This document shows, one piece after another, positions 12,312-24,898 of a DNA stretch of 64,000 bases. Under the pieces are notes generated by a model. That model did not search any database. It was not told the DNA's origin and saw nothing but the letters and a program-made list of their open reading frames with translations. Numbering within the stretch: position 1 is the first letter of the stretch; every line of letters starts with the position of its first letter. The DNA comes from Litomosoides sigmodontis (taxonomy: Eukaryota; Nematoda; Chromadorea; Rhabditida; Onchocercidae), in NCBI GenBank assembly GCA_963070105.1, contig OY718806.1:5415865-5479864 (forward strand). The letters run 5' to 3'. Made by a program: the position numbers and the translations under genes.

Positions 12312-13631
12312 TCTCTGCGAGGAATGGAGCTGAAAACGTAATAAACCACTTTCATTAGTTTCTCCTAAGAATCGAACAGCAACGCGGATTCGTTACAGCG
12401 ATGAAAAAGGGAAAAAATGGTGAGATCGAATCTGTTAGAAAATATCCTTCGCTGCATGCTCAAATTATAAAGGCGAACAAGAAATAAACGATTATCGTCG
12501 CATGCCAAAATAGAGAATATCATCCCATATAACTCGAGTAGCGTCTGAAATACACCACGTTCAAAATTTTGAAGTATTTTCAACAGGCTTTCGCTTTAAA
12601 CTTTTTAAATGTTTTTGCAAAGAAATCCGGTTTGGTAGCATTTGAGAAAAAGAAATATCAAAGTTGAAGAAAATGATTCTCCAGCGCATTGCTGCACCAC
12701 TTAGCAGCCAATTTTAGCTAACAAAATAAATTAAAAGTTTCCTGGTTGCCACGAAATTGACCTCTTCATACAAAAGCAAAAATATGTAAGGATAAGAAAG
12801 TGTTGGACACCAACAGTACAATCTGTTAAACCTATGCTAGGTGATATGTGCAATACAAACTTCACATAGCTTTTTTGCATCTATACATGGAGTACAAGAG
12901 GAATAAATAGTCTAAATAAAAATTTCCATGTTTTATTTAAAATTGCAAATTCATATCGTCAATAAACGGAAACTTTGATAATCGTCCACTTTTATTTCTC
13001 TAGACATTTAATAAATGCCCTGCTCATAGCTGTGGATTCCAAAATAATTTTGCATTATTTAAAGAAAAATAGAGATATGAAGAGGACTGTTTGAAGTGTT
13101 AGTATCACAAGTACTTTACTTCCCGCACTAATGACCTGTTTGCTTCAACATTGCTCGTTTCAACGGTCTTCGCTCACTTTTTCATTTGGTGGCACTACTT
13201 ATAAGTGGCAAATGATAAAAGATCGAGGTCTCATCCTTAAATTTCATTATCTCAGCATGCATAAGTGCTATCAATGCTCAACAAACTTCGTGTGTTCAGT
13301 GAGTAATTCTCGAGCAGCTTATTTATTTCATGTTTACAGCTATTATGGAATATATGTCCAAGCAAAAAATATTTATAAAATATACGCAAGAGGATCGAGT
13401 GGGACATTTTTTCCTTTGCCGTAGTATAAGTGTTAAACTTGTCCTATAAGTACATTCAAACAATTATTAAATATTATAAAATGGTATGGAAATATTTAGA
13501 AATCGCTAAGACATTATGATGTCACAGTACAAGTGAAACACGACATGATGAAACTTAGCCGCAAACTACACCAAAAGACTTCTAATGTAATTAATAGCAA
13601 ACAATAATAATAAATGATAGTAATAACAATA

Positions 13632-14112
<481 letters not shown>

Positions 14113-14507
14113 AGTAAAATAATAGTAATAATGGAAGTGGAGCAACAACAGCAACAAGAAGTGTCGCAATAATCAAGAGTGAAACTGAAAAAATGAAAAT
14201 GTTCGCATATGTTGCATGAAGCGGGTTCAGTGTACTGAACCTTCCGTGTACTAAGTTTGCATGAGCGAAATGTACGCAGTTGGACTTCATGATTTTTTTC
14301 TTGTTTCCAGCTTCCCCGTAAACATTTGCTTATGTTGTAAATGGTTCACATTTGCATTCGCCATCTTAACATCGATAAGATGTTTGTTTCCTAAGTATTC
14401 GCAAAATATGAAATATTTCACATGTGTCATTGAGTCACTTCAGCATTTTTATTTGCTATTTGTAATTCAACTATAGAGAGTTTGCAAATTGCTGCAAAAA
14501 TTACGAA

Positions 14508-14752
14508 ATGGAGTTTAACAGCAGAGCAACTAAAAGACAGTTAAGCAGTCGTCAAAAAAGTAAAGGAGATCTGAAATGTTCGGTTGTGGAAAGACGATGC
14601 AATATTGCAGTCTCTTTTTAAATGGTGCTTTTATTGAATATCATAAGTAGAAAGACATCTATCTCATGCACTTGCATTTTCAGGAAAAAGTGAAGAAAAA
14701 TTTTCAAGAGGCAGATTCTAATCAAGATTTATTGGCTCAAGAAAAGATATAA
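14508..14752 (+). CDS. Candidate small two-exon gene, unrecognised
   Basis: Exon 14508-14582 starts with ATG and reads MEFNSRATKRQLSSRQKSKG..., ending phase 0 at a weak GTTGTG donor. A GCATTTTCAG acceptor opens exon 14684-14752, reading EKVKKNFQEADSNQDLLAQE and ending at TAA, for 47 residues in total. The first frame is also open upstream to a TATAG acceptor at about 14476, so this could instead be the 3' part of a longer gene. Composition is hydrophilic with no signal or membrane segment. I cannot place it in a family. It could be chance. Confidence 0.28.
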
Positions 14753-17700
14753 CAAATTTAATTTTCCAAATCCGGTTAGAAAGATTGAAGCTAGTATTCT
14801 TCTTCACTATATGAATTAAAAAAATGAATTGCGTTTGGAACCCATCATCTTTTTCAAAGAGACAGGTAGTTTTTAGTTAGTAACTGCAAAAAATTTATAA
14901 ATGTCATTTTCCTTCACTGCATAAATTAAAAAACTCTACAGCAGATATGAAAGGCGATTCCCAAAAGCAATTATCTTAATTCTTGCGCTCAAGTTTATTT
15001 CCACTTTAAACCGAGTATCATTACATTTTTTTTCCGATCTTCATCATCGACATTGTTCAGCTGCGTTCATAGATCCTAATGTTTTAAATTACTCGAGAAA
15101 TTTGGATCTTAATTTCCACGTTCATCTTTCCAATTTCATTATATCTGTATAGGTAGATTAAACACTGCGCTAGGTTGAGCTTGTTGTGAAGAACCTCACA
15201 AACCCGTTGTTGGTGATTATCATGCCACGGTAAATTCCTACTTGATTCTACCGTATAACAACTTATGTCATGTTATGCTCACGTATCATTCGTAAAGGAT
15301 AATTACAGCACATCTTCCCACGTTAAACTAAATTTTCAATTTGTTCGTTTTACGTCAAACCTATGAGCAAAATCTCATTTCTTACAGAAGTTGCTCATTG
15401 CTAATCATCACAATCATACTTGCATGAGATAGATTGCATGAAATGTGCTGCAATCTTTCCTTCGCCATCACCGACCATTTTTCCATTAACTGGGTTAACA
15501 GTATCTTGTCGTATCTTGCTCACACCATACAACTCATTGATACCGCTACATCATTTGAACCGATTATTTCCCTTCGCAATAAAAAAAGACTTACAAAATA
15601 CGATTTCGTAGGACACGACGAAAGTTATTTAAACAATGTCCCTTTTTGCTTTACACATACGTGTCGTCCTAAAAATGCTTCTATGGACGGTTGTCGACCA
15701 GGCAATTGACGTCAATCAGCTTACTCTACCCTTTATTAGAATGAAAGTGGAAACTGGACTCAATCGAGACAGACGGAATCTTCTCACTTCAATAACCTTT
15801 CCATAACACCATTTCCAATAATTTGATAAATGCAAGTAGATTCGATTTCCGAAGGAAAGCTTGCAGCCAGAAAAAGGAAGAACCAAAAAAAACATGAGAA
15901 AATAAATTTTGCAGCAAAGCCATAACAAGCACTGATAATGCAGCGAAGAGATATTTCAGCAGAAATTTTTATAATTCAATTAACCACTTATATGCTCTGC
16001 ACATATACATCCCTCACTAAACATATCACCTTCACAAGGAAGTAAATAAATTTACTCGACTTTTAATGGATCGCTCGCATCAGTGCAGATCTTGCTTATT
16101 GATGCAAATCCGGGATACTTCTAACATTAAATTCTTTTTCGTCAAATATGCAAACCCCGATGAGGTGTGAAAATGGAATATTTAGATGTGATAATTAGGA
16201 AACTAGAAGATCGCATATCATGGATTTACAATATAAGCAACACGGAATAAATACAGACCCAACGCAGGTTGCATGGGACTAGTCATAATAACCAAAACAT
16301 CAATTTCAGAGAATTCTGCGAAAAGTAACAACATAAAGGTTGAAAAAGTCTGCTGCATCTAAAGCTGAAAATTTTTGGAAATGTCAGACGACATATAAAA
16401 TGTCTTTGGAAAATTTTTCAGTGTAAAAAAAACAAATTTTGTATAAAATGTTGTAGCGGTTAGGAACTAAGGTAGGATTATCGAATTCTCAGATTTGTGC
16501 AAAATATATCGATTGTTTTGCTTCTCTCCTCATGCAAATTAAAGTTTAGCAGATGTTTTCATTCTCAAATGCTGCCGCTCTACCGCATAACCATTGTGAT
16601 TGTCTGAAAGAAAGACCTAGCCAGGAATTGCGCTCGCCAACCAAGCAGCAGTACGCCACTCTCGTGCTGTCCTTCAAAATATGATGCCCAGGACAGCGAC
16701 AACAACTTTAGCCTGGGAAAATGTGCAAAACTTACTACATGCACAGGGAAACCCAGTTAATATTAGAAAAAATCCTTTCCTTTATTCTCTGCAACTTTCT
16801 ATACCGCTGTTCATACCAAAGTGACTGCAATATATACTTTTGCGACATAGATGAAGTACAAAGTTATAAGATCGAATTCGCTCTTTTGAAGCCGTAATTC
16901 AGCAGTATTTATTCTTCCACCACAAAATAAATAAATATAAACCGTAGAACTACTCTTCATGCATTAATATTCGAAAATATGTACTCAACCGTGGGCAACG
17001 ATACTGTCGTGCTTACAATCTTTCATTTCAGTGGGAAGAGCTAACGGAAAAAAACATATGCTAGGTATGAGGCATGTTTTAAATAGAAGAAGCAAATAAT
17101 TTCCGACAAATTTGAAGATCTACGTACATTTGAAATTACTGATAAAAAAGTCCCATCAAATAAGAAAGAAGCATTATGTGGAAACGGCAGTCCTGTACTT
17201 ATTGTCAAACAAACCAGAGAATATAAAATGCACCGGGACTATTTTAATAAGCATTTTTATAGGTCCAACGAAAGTAAGCTAAGCATTTTATATACAAAGC
17301 AAACAATTCAAACAAAAGCAATGCATGGTGCAAAGCCCCCTGTTAACTGATATGAAAAGTTTTACACTCCCAATCATTATGGTCCAAATCTATGCCCTCG
17401 TGGAAACATGATATGAAATTTCAAACAAATAATAAGCCACAATACGATAATCAGAAGACTCGCTTAATAATCTCAAAAAAATGTTATATTACCAAAATCA
17501 AAACTGCTGAAACAATCTCATCATTTTGCCAGCAATGGATAACGTAATAATTGCCATTTAAATTAGGTCAAAAGTATATGGTAAAATTAATAAGGCCACC
17601 AAAAATGATTCAACGCGACAATTAATAAAATTGATACACGAGGACCAAACGGAGATGAACGATACACAGAAGTTTTTACAATGTTATAAACCTGATTAAT

Positions 17701-18692
17701 AAATTTACGCCATATTTTTGATTAAGTCATCGATGACTTGCTTCCTGAACTCGAAATCTCCTAAAACACAAGGCATGCTCTAGTTAATACCGCTTCATCC
17801 AAACTCTGAGGGTCGTTGAATGAACTTAACCGGTGGAAAAATCACAGAGATGTATTACATATAAAGTTATAATTCATATCACATTCTCTAAAGAAGCACT
17901 TCATGTGATCATATATCACAAAAACAATAAAAAAAACCTTCGATAAGTGATATTACAAGTTCAAATTTCTAACCAATATTTCTCTCCACATGCTACTTTC
18001 GGACTACAGTTTTCCAACAGCACAATAGTTTTCAAGGTTAAAGAAGAGAATGCAGAAGAATGGGCGAAGTAATTTTCAGTGTTTTTTCTGAACATACAAC
18101 ATTTCAAACATACTAGCGTTATACCAATCCTGGCCTTGAAAAGAAATAATAATTGTCTTTTGAAGGAAATAATGATTTGTATATTGATATGTTAAACATC
18201 AACTACATATGTGCAAAAGAAAACTTTTCACTTGAAAAGTTATCCCTAAACCGCAAAATAATACAACACTCCAAACGCTCCCTAAAAATGAACTTACAGT
18301 AGTGAACTAGTGAAATAAGCTGTTAGTGCAAGACATGGATAAGCAGAATTAAAATTATAGAAACTATAATAAATTCCCAGAATAAAGAAACAGTTACCGA
18401 GGCCCAACACAGTTTCTTACAAAAATCGTCATACAACAAGCAACTGTATGTTCGCCATTCTCAATAACTAGCATACTCACGGCTTAATTTTCATCTCAGT
18501 AAGTCTAACATGTCATCCGAGGATACTCGATGTTGAGGCACATCGGCGAAAACAATCGACTTCGCGAGTATATTTCGATCTGAAATCAATTTCAGAAAAC
18601 GCTTTCTTTTTTCCACGAGTTAGAAAAAATTAACGCATATGGCCCAACAAAAAAGCATTCACAAAGTCCTTAATTCATTTCATATAAATTAT

Positions 18693-20530
18693 CTACATTA
18701 AAAACGCACTTGTTGGTGGAACAGACATTATAGAAGTCATTTGGTTCATCGGTACAGAATGCTTCTGTGGTTTCTTTTTCATACCCAGATCGTCTAAATC
18801 AATATTGACTTTGCTTGATGCATCTGCCCACGTCGATGGAATTTTCTGCAAAACATAATTTTGCTTCACATTATTTCAAAAAGATACCAAACAAACAAAT
18901 CATTTCATAATTAAATGTATAAAAATAGAAAAACGGCGAATTTTAGTCTTAAAGATTGACTAACCACAGCTGATTTGGAAACCAATTCGACTTTTGAAGA
19001 AGACACATTTACGTGTGACGGAATAACGGAAACGGAATATGTGGGCACTGGCATCTGAAGATGAAAGTCATTGGTCACCTCTGGCGTACAAAGAATAATA
19101 TTTGTGTTTTCCCACAAAGATGAAGAGGTCTTGATTTTCATCAAAGTCCCTCTGGATTATGTAGATGTTTTCAAAAAGATTTAAATGAAAATTAAGACCG
19201 TCAGAGCCTTCACCTTCGTATGAAGACAAATTTAAAAAGTTACATGCGGCCGAAAAATAGCAATCCTTAAATAAATCCCCTGTTAGCACTCTAACTTCCA
19301 GGAAGTCAAAGAAAATGCCAAATTAATGTTAGCGTATTTACATGCCTCGCAATGTATACGTGAAAGTCCGAATAAGTTATTTTTTATTATTTAACCTTCA
19401 GTAGCCCAAAACAACAAGCTAATGTACCAGTGGAGTTGCTGAAGTCAGCAGAACTGTGCCGTGACGAGGCGATTCAGTAGCAGTATCAGTCAAAGGCACA
19501 TGAGTTACAGGCACGTCATCCCAACCCGAAAAAAGGGTAGCACTGCCACCCAGTGGAGATGGAAATGCTGTCTGTGCATGTACTGCAGTTGCTGCAAATG
19601 TAACAGACGCAGCAGCAGACACATGTTGTTGATCTGCATTTGCAAGTGCAGTATCTGATACTGATCTAGAATGAAAAGACAAATTAAAGAACAGTGCAAA
19701 AAAACTAAACTAGCCGCAAAATAATTAAAGAAGTATATGATCTTTAAGTGCAATCTTTCAAGACATTTGATAATACAATTCCTTGCAGCTAAAAAATCCC
19801 GATACTTCAATAAGGTTTTGCACTGAGCACATAAACAACGTGTAATTTCGTCAAATTCTCAAAAAAGCTCGTACGTTATAAACTAAACCACAATACAAGT
19901 CATCAAATATTGAAAAAAAAGTCCATAGAATTAACATACTCAGACGATAAACTGCTAACGTGCAATGGAGAGGTGTCTTGTTGATTACTAGCCAATTGGT
20001 TCACAGCTTTTACTGATAAAGGAAGCTGCAAAGTGGACGTTTTCGAAGTGACATTTAAAAATGAAGTTAAGGAATTGCTCGCACTGCCATCATCATTAAA
20101 TTCGTCTAGTCCAAGCAGATCTAAAAAAATACAAAATAAATTTTAATAAATTTCAGCATCCTGAAAGGTGTGACTTTGTGCTAGTATTATACATTATTCC
20201 TTTTAATGTCCAATGTAAAGACACTTAAGTACGTGAAATTCTTTCCATATTAACCTTAAAATAGTCCAATGGAGCGAATAAACTATTTGAGATGTGTAAA
20301 CAAGACATATTGGTAAATGCAGAAACACATAAAGAAATTAAGCCGTAACTGAAAAAACCTCAAAACTACACGGTAGTAGACTAAGCTTGTTCATCGATTT
20401 TGATATTTTCTCTAATTTCCCTCTTTAGTGATATCAATTTGATTGTTTAGTGAATATAACACGATCAGTCCATTCTGTATTACAAAATTTTAAGCGGAAA
20501 AAGCAGACTAAAGGAATAAATGGAGTAGGA

Positions 20531-20602
<72 letters not shown>

Positions 20603-23600
20603 TCCATTTATTAATTTGTTGCGCATTAAGTGGCTACTACGCAACACAAAATATCAAAAAAAAACAATATCGAGTGGTTAATTACAAATATTATTCCAAC
20701 TTCAACAATATATATGCAGGAACTGGAAAGCTTATATAGAAAACATAGGTACTTTGAGGATGCACCTAATAGTTTTGAGGATAACTGCGTGGACTAAAAG
20801 TGAAACGGCATAAAAGAATGCATTCAACTTTGACTTAACCATTCTTCCGATCACGACTCGGAAAAAAAGTGTAATAAAAGAATGACAGTGCATTACAATC
20901 TCCCTACTAAGCTATCGTTTTAAGAAATCGACTAAAAAACAAAGTCAAGCACGGTCAAAAATTTTACAATATTTGAAATATGTTATGAACCCTTGACTGG
21001 TTTATTTTGCATAGAAATGCCACTGTCGGAATGTTTTACTGTCGTAGCCATTACACTATAACCAGCGGAAGGAGGAGGAGGAAGTACAACGGCAGGAATT
21101 GAAGCATCGATATTGTGTAGTTGACAAGGCTTATAAATGGGCTTTGACTGTGCTGATACGAATGACGGTGTAGTAACTTTTTGAAATTGTGACTGGTGAT
21201 TACGAGCCAGAGCAAAATCACCGAATTCTTCGTCATCTTCGACTTCATGGCTAATTGGCTCCGGTGTATGCTGAAAGTCGTTCATAAACGCATAGAAGCG
21301 TAATAATTCTACGGCTTTTATAAATTAAAGTAGTTATCAAAAAATAAATAAAAATGAAACTAAAAAATGAAATAAAAAAGTTTTTAACTGTTTTTAACCA
21401 ACCTCCCGTATTCCAAGTTCTGGACTCTCCCCACCACCGTGATTAATCTCTTCGTCTGGGAACTGGAACGAATTTACTTCGCGATGGCGATAAAAATCTC
21501 TAAAACAACAATGTTGCTGAATAAGTAGCACATATAACAATCATCAACAAAGTAAGCTACTAATAAAAAGAAATTAACCTTCCATCTTCATCACATGAAT
21601 TTCGCCTACGCGAAAAATCACTGCTATTTCTCCAATCACCAGAAGTTGTTGTATTATTACCTAGAACAAAACAAACAGTATATCTAATTTAATGCTGCGA
21701 TCAAATGAAATTCTATCCAAAACGTCGATCCTTAAAACTCGGCTTAAAAAGTTCAAAGACACCGAACTGAATATTTTGACATTACTTTCTACGCGTTGAA
21801 CTACTAAATGGACGCTGAATATAATTATTCAAACATCTTATCTTTTTCTTTGTCTTGATATCAGTACACAATATTTCAGATTTTCTAATCGTCACATCTT
21901 TATCGATCACCACGTACAACAGCTCTTAATTCTAAACCTCACTAACACATCACACTACAATGATTAGTTTTACTGCTCTTCCTCATAATGCTATAAGAGC
22001 ATGCTTAATACTGATAAATAGAGCACAATACTGATCCTATGTAATAACAAAACTGATATGAAGCGCAGATTCAGTTCCCTTTAAAGTAATATTAATCTGA
22101 AAAGGTTTAGATAACTAACTGAAGGTAGTTTGCCCGCCCAAACGTATGTCGTCTTTTGAATAGCCCTTATATTTTTCCTTGCCTTCTAATTTTGCTTTTT
22201 TCCGCTCCGACTTCAATTGTTCATCGTCTTGAATCAATTCGAACAAAACGCTAACCCGATGTCGTACTGTAAATGAAAAATGGACAGAAATTTGCAATCC
22301 AGATCGTGTTCTGTATTAAAAAAAAAACTCACAATTTAAGTACATAGAACTATCCCAACAAACTTATCGCCATTACACTGTAAATAACAGGATTTGAAAA
22401 ATATTTATAAACCAACTAAATCAGCATAGCAAAATGTTTTGAATGGAGCTAAATTCATAGCCGAGTCATATAATACGTTTATTAAAACAAATTATGCTCA
22501 CCTTTGACTTGTAAAAAATGAAAAGTGAAATTATCATTTCCTTGAAATCAAAAAGTCACTAGAAAAACAGAATGATCACACCATTAAGTCCCTGATCCTT
22601 TCCTTTTTCATCAATAAATTTATAAGACTCCAGCGTACGCATCTCAAACAAATGATCACGAGCGTTGGTCACTACTCGCTCACTGCCATTTTTTAACAGG
22701 TAGTGCAGAAGTGTCAAGGACTGAAAGAAGTATTGTATAATACGGAATTTATAAGTATAATATAGAAAGAAAATAAGTATAGGTGAGCACAGACACTTAT
22801 CTATACTTTATAAATGTAAGTATAGATAATATAGAAATTATAGGAAAACACTAAAGACTTTGACCACAAATAACAGCCGTTCTTCTATGAAACAGAGTTC
22901 AAACCGTCAGATTCTGAAACGAAGCTGTTAGATTCTTGCTTCTAAGTAGATATCTACACAAATCACCAAATGTCCTTACCTTGTATACTCGTCTCCATGC
23001 ATTTTTATTATCTTGTAGCATCCGCTTCCAGAGCATGCTCATCACTTCGGGAAATGCATCATACTGATATGTCATATGCGCAATTTCAGCCATTTGAGGC
23101 CCTGTGGGTCCCCACGGGTCTTCATTTGTTGCTTCTCGAACCTTACTTTCTGCTTCCGTATAGTTCATCACCATCCCCTGGCTAAAAAATCAAGCGCAAA
23201 TAACTTACTAACACATTTCTGAAAGAAAATCACATACTACCTCCGTTTCCTCTAAAAACTTAACTATTGTGATCCGAAAAGCTCGAAGATGCAGCATGAA
23301 ATTTTATCCATATCGGAAAAGGTTTCATGTCAAAGCATCATTCGCTGATAGTTACGACACCCAAGCTTCCAGCCTTGAAATGAAGACTAATATTGAACAT
23401 TTCGAACATGGGTTGCGCAGGATAAATTAGTTAGTGATAAAACTACGTTATAGTGAGCTACAGTGAAATTAAAGAAGTATTGTGTTTGAAACTAACTAAA
23501 TAACTAGCTGGATTGTACTAGAATCACAGTTACTGGAAGTAAGTTTAGAAATCAATAGGATCGCTTACACTTTGTCACCAAGTCTCCTGATTTCATATGT

Positions 23601-23660
23601 GTTGATAGAATCGGCTACTGTTTTTGTAAAATTCGCAATGCCGCTCAATAGATCAGACAT
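18693..23660 (-). CDS. rsd-3: ENTH-domain clathrin adaptor (epsinR/CLINT1, RSD-3-like)
   Basis: Eleven exons join in phase: 23660-23569, 23181-22980, 22720-22582, 22266-22120, 21660-21579, 21499-21403, 21270-20991, 20120-19940, 19665-19428, 19054-18965, 18845-18693, giving 566 residues. The N-terminal ENTH domain spans about residues 15-160: GMVMNYTEAESKVREATNED, DPWGPTGPQM, FPEVMSMLWKRM, LLHYLLKNGSERV, then KDQGLNVRHRV and DDEQLKSERKKAK. ENTH domains bind phosphoinositides and bend membranes; this subfamily works in clathrin traffic between trans-Golgi and endosomes. The disordered remainder carries a clathrin-box-like DLLGLD, an acidic EDDEEFGDFA stretch (resembling adaptor-ear ligands), and a C-terminal IDLDDLGMKKKPQ segment. 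C. elegans RSD-3 is needed for systemic RNAi spread; that role here is inference. Donor GTTCAT at 20990 is weak but the phase and the resulting motif support it. Confidence 0.93.
20515..20612. repeat. Long inverted repeat with a (TA)n core
   Basis: The 13-base arm AATAAATGGAGTA (20515-20527) is perfectly inverted as TACTCCATTTATT (20600-20612). Between them is a TA alternation of about 69 bases that is itself self-complementary. The whole unit of about 98 bases can fold into one hairpin or cruciform. It sits in an intron of the ENTH-domain gene. Confidence 0.9.
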
Positions 23661-23890
23661 GGCCTCACAGTCACAGGACGAATCTGTTGAAAGAAACAGA
23701 ATGATAGAGTGGGAGAACAAAATAAGATTCCGCCAAATGCGCAAATGGGGAGTTCACAACAGAAAAAATCTTTCACAACCAGTAAAACATAACCGCGGCT
23801 CCTCCACTACACATTTCATACACATATATACTCGTACGAACATACAGTACACAAACACCACAGGTAGTGAGCATGTACACGTCCTCGAAT

Positions 23891-23925
23891 ACACACGCAC
23901 ACGCACACGCACACACACACACAAA
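23891..23925. repeat. (CA)n microsatellite, interrupted by CG
   Basis: ACACACGCACACGCACACGC followed by a pure CA run. Antisense frames through it yield artefactual Cys/Val repeats. Confidence 0.9.
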
Positions 23926-24411
23926 CATGTATAAGTATACATGACACAATGATGCCAAAAAAACAAAACTGCCACTTCCAGCTTTGTGAGAAACTCTGAC
24001 AGGGCTACAGTGCAATAGCATTGTACCGAGACACGTACGTGACTTATGTTCCTCACGTTTACAAGTTTTTTATTTCTGGTGCAAGTTTTGCAAGCATCGT
24101 TTTCCTAAATTAAAGAAGAACGTTACTGAATATTGTCTATCTCAGCGTTTATCCAAGTGATGGAAATTAAATGCAAGTTCTTTCATTATTTTCATACACC
24201 TAAATGATCCGTTTTTTGTTTCTTAATTTGGCATTTATTCACTTGACCGAATTAGCCGCATTTGCGCGTAACCTAATTCAGTATCCTCTTATTTTGTGAC
24301 ACGTTCCGATAACTTATTCTCTTTTTGGAAAAATTATTTGGTCATATTTGAGGAGCAGTGGTATTGAGATATACTGAGCTATTATTGTTTAAGTAAGCAT
24401 TTTGTAAATCG

Positions 24412-24429
24412 TTGTGTGTGTGTGTGTGT
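24412..24429. repeat. Short (TG)n run
   Basis: Nine TG units in a row. Confidence 0.9.
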
Positions 24430-24801
24430 TGGATAGAACGGACTTTAGCAACAAATTGTTTATTCCAGAAAAACAGACAGTCTTGATATGGACTAGAACC
24501 TACAAGGACTGATGGAACAATGGACAAAAATAGTTAGGAAGAGGAAAGAGAATAGAACTGAAAGTATAAGTTCAGTTGAGGAAGGAATCGATGAAATTTT
24601 GGGCAGGATATTGGTGCTGAAACAGTTAGAAATCTCGACTATCGTCGAGACTTCTAACGAAATATATCTATCTAAAATTGCCTAAGGCTTTTCAATTGCT
24701 GTAAGAATCACTCAGAAAAACAGTTTGATTAGTAACTGATACGTTGAATTATGGATTTCTAACTGCGGTAATAGTTAAGTATACACGGCTGGATTTACTT
24801 T

Positions 24802-24804
<3 letters not shown>

Positions 24805-24896
<92 letters not shown>
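24805..24896. repeat. Long (AT)n microsatellite
   Basis: About 92 bases of uninterrupted AT alternation, the longest dinucleotide tract in the window. Confidence 0.97.

Positions 24897-24898
<2 letters not shown>

Noticed and set aside
23754..24056. Minus-strand Cys/Val-rich frames
   Set aside because: Produced by the CA microsatellite at 23891-23925.
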